From an uncultured Paracoccaceae bacterium (GTDB lineage Bacteria > Pseudomonadota > Alphaproteobacteria > Rhodobacterales > Rhodobacteraceae), in assembly GCA_958439195.1 (NCBI GenBank), contig OY288181.1, forward strand, positions 1-18,919: 18,919 nucleotides of DNA. Direction: 5' to 3'. How positions within the stretch are numbered: position 1 is the stretch's first letter; the number at the start of each line of letters is the position of its first letter. The notes under the pieces were generated by a model. The model searched no databases. It had not been told where the DNA came from and was given only the letters and a program-made list of their open reading frames with translations. A program made the position numbers and the translations under genes. Shown here one piece after another: positions 17,098 through 18,919 of this stretch.

Positions 17098-18919
17098 ATG
17101 CTCAAGGAGCCCGTCCGCATTCTTGCAGCTGCAGCATGGGCTTCTGGGGGCTACAACAAGGCCTTGGCTCTGGAGAGGTTTCAGGAAATGATGCAGAATG
17201 CAGGACTGCCTATGCCAAAGTGCCCCGAGAAGGCAATTAAGCGGTGGGGCGAGCAGTTAAAAAAGCAGCAGAACGTAAGGGGGGGCCAGCACAGGTCTGG
17301 CAGAAAGCCCAAACTCAGCTCAGAACAGGTCAATCAGCTCATCAAGCAGCTCCTAGGGTGGAGGGAAGCTGGTCTTACTGCTCCTTATGCCAGCATAGCG
17401 CGGTTCTGTGTGGACAACCCCATAGCAAAGCAAATCAAGGCTGCATCAGGGGCAGGGACAAAGACTGTCTATAGACAGCTGAAAGCAGAGATCCCTAGCC
17501 TGGGACATGCTAAGCTAACAGTTAAGACCCAGCTGACGCAGGATCAGAAGAACGCCCGCATAGCAGCATGCCGGCGGCTAGAGCGTAAGCCTTTAAGGGA
17601 CCTAGAATGGGTGGTATGGGTGGATGCAAAGACCTTGTACGTCAACTTAAAGCATCGGCACGGTTGGATAGACAGGGCCAGTGCCACCCCAGAGGATCAT
17701 GTACTACAGCACCGCCTGGCAGGCAGGATAACAAGCTCAACTGTGCAAATCCGGTACTGTGCAGCCGTCAATGCCAAGGTTGGACAGGTTACCCTCCACT
17801 TCATTACAGGCACTACAGGCATGTCTGCCCAGAGGGATGGAAAAAACTACAAGGTGAGGGCCTAGCAGTCCACAGTTATTAACCTGGGACTGCCACCATA
17901 CTTTACTTCATAGGCAACATCTAAAATGGCTCTTTTGGCTTTTGCCATCCACTTGTCTTGCCCAGGGGTGATGCGAATGAGCCACCAACCCTCTGCAATT
18001 GCAGCAGCATCAACAGCAGCATCTTTGGCAGACCTCTCTTGCACTGACTCCCCATGATAAGACTTCCCTGTGTGCTGCTGACCATCCAGCTCTATCAGCA
18101 CCTTCCCCAAACCCACAAGCCACACATCCACTGCATGTCGCCTTAGACTGTTTTTTTGGGCTGTGCACCCCAATGCCAGCCCTTCTAACAAGTGACATTC
18201 TACAGCGTACAATCCCAGGAATGCCAGATCCTCTAGTATCTTATACAGCAGGGCCTCAAAATTGCTGCGCCTGTGCCACAGCTCTGCACAAACCCTGCAG
18301 TCCCTGGTTCTGGCATGCCTTGTGATGCTCTGCACCTGCTTGCATAAGACATGCCTAGGGTTTAGGCACAGGCTCCTCCACAGGCACAGCACCCTGCTGT
18401 ATTTAGTAAGCTGGGTAAGGGGTACACCCTCTGGCATCACTGTTCTGATGAAACCTGTTCTGGTATGTTCATCATGCTGACCTCTTTTCCTCCCTGCTTT
18501 TTTTGCTGCTGCTGCTATGCATTTTGTGATACCTGCAGACCAAAGAAGGGAAGGAAGCAGTGGGTCTAACCTCCATGGAGTTTGAGGATGTCATGGAGCA
18601 GATCAGGCAAGATGCAGAGGCCAAATTGGCACCATTCTTGAAGGCAGAAGGCATGGACTGTGGTGACATTCTGTACAGTTGGGACAACGATAGGATTCAT
18701 GTGGGTGCTGATCTAGCTACTGTGGGTATTGCAGATGACATGAGGCTAGAGCTGCCTGAGTGCAGCTCAGACATGCACAAAGTCATTGAGCATGTGCATG
18801 GTAACATCCAGCGTGAGTTTGATGAGTGGTTGTGGGGCTATACCACTGGCAAGCCAACAGTGGACGAGTGCAAGGACAAGGTGCTTGAGATCTTTGATCA
18901 TGTGGTGTCTTCTGACTCA
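17098..18919 (+). CDS. Tc1/mariner-superfamily DD34E transposase (copy 5, 3' end missing)
   Basis: Exon 1 is 17098-17853. Exon 2 starts at 18539 and runs off the window, so the last 28 codons and the stop are missing. All three catalytic residues are present, with the Glu codon at 18788-18790. Nothing in the visible part is broken. Confidence 0.85.
17854..18538 (+). other. Spliceosomal intron of transposase (copy 5)
   Basis: Identical to the copy 2 intron: donor at 17854, acceptor ending at 18538. Confidence 0.82.
17862..18437 (-). CDS. Putative DUF559/Vsr-like endonuclease in intron (copy 5)
   Basis: Intact 191-codon duplicate, antisense within intron 17854-18538. It is complete although its host transposase gene is cut by the window end. 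Confidence 0.68.
   Translation of the reverse strand: MPEGVPLTQLTKYSRVLCLWRSLCLNPRHVLCKQVQSITRHARTRDCRVCAELWHRRSNFEALLYKILEDLAFLGLYAVECHLLEGLALGCTAQKNSLRRHAVDVWLVGLGKVLIELDGQQHTGKSYHGESVQERSAKDAAVDAAAIAEGWWLIRITPGQDKWMAKAKRAILDVAYEVKYGGSPRLITVDC

Larger units (their letters stand above)
1..18919. repeat. Tandem array of a ~3.795 kb unit, five copies
   Basis: The sequence starting at base 1 recurs at 3796, 7589, 11384 and 15179, giving periods of 3795, 3793, 3795 and 3795. All copies are in the same orientation and adjoin without spacer. By eye they differ only at a handful of sites, mostly homopolymer lengths. No unique DNA is seen at either edge, so neither the array boundary nor the true copy number is visible. 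Each unit carries one transposase gene, one antisense intronic ORF and about 1.5 kb without a clear gene. The near identity points to very recent amplification, homogenisation, or a circular molecule represented as a concatemer. Confidence 0.98.
15179..18919 (+). repeat. Repeat unit copy 5 (cut by window end)
   Basis: This copy matches copy 4 as far as it goes. The window ends about 54 bases before the unit would close, inside exon 2 of the transposase. Confidence 0.95.

Noticed and set aside
1..18919. CRISPR array, LTR retroelement, or rolling-circle (HUH) replicon as explanation for the repetition
   Set aside because: The repeat unit is 3.8 kb with no short spaced repeats. There is no reverse transcriptase, integrase or long terminal repeat, and no HUH-type replication protein in any frame I read.

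Overview
The whole window is one tandem array. A unit of about 3.795 kb is repeated head to tail five times, with junctions defined here at 1, 3796, 7589, 11384 and 15179. The fifth copy is cut off by the window end about 54 bases short of completion. No unique flanking DNA is present. The copies look identical apart from a few one- or two-base differences. Copies 2-5 keep every reading frame open, while copy 1 has six single-base indels that break both genes. The pattern fits either a recently amplified satellite-like array in a genome, or a circular ~3.8 kb molecule read or assembled as a concatemer. The sequence alone cannot decide between them.

The organism looks eukaryotic, and a green alga (chlorophyte) is the best guess. 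The main gene is split by a GT-AG spliceosomal-type intron with a long pyrimidine tract. A TGTAA motif, the typical chlorophyte polyadenylation signal, lies 3' of the gene. The DNA is rich in CAG/CTG runs, and there are no bacterial-style operons or ribosome binding sites.

Layout of one unit, using copy 2 coordinates: (i) the end of the upstream transposase gene, stopping at 3828; (ii) a 3' untranslated region with a 15-bp stem-loop (3932-3981), TGTAA (4008-4012) and a 20-bp palindrome (4033-4052); (iii) about 1.5 kb of CpG-rich DNA without a convincing gene, containing a perfect 23-bp inverted repeat pair (4724-4746 and 5480-5502) that bounds a 779-bp MITE-like segment; (iv) a Tc1/mariner-superfamily transposase gene on the + strand, 5713-7621, whose two exons (5713-6468, 7154-7621) join in phase 0 to give 407 residues with a DD34E catalytic triad; (v) inside the 685-bp intron, on the opposite strand, a 191-codon ORF (6477-7052) resembling DUF559/Vsr-like PD-(D/E)XK endonucleases.

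The notable combination is a transposase whose intron is almost filled by an antisense, probably zinc-binding nuclease gene. The first catalytic aspartate is in exon 1; the second aspartate and the glutamate are in exon 2. Splicing is therefore required for an active transposase, and an unspliced message stops four codons past the donor site. Whether the nuclease makes the intron mobile, assists the transposon, or is a passenger is inference.
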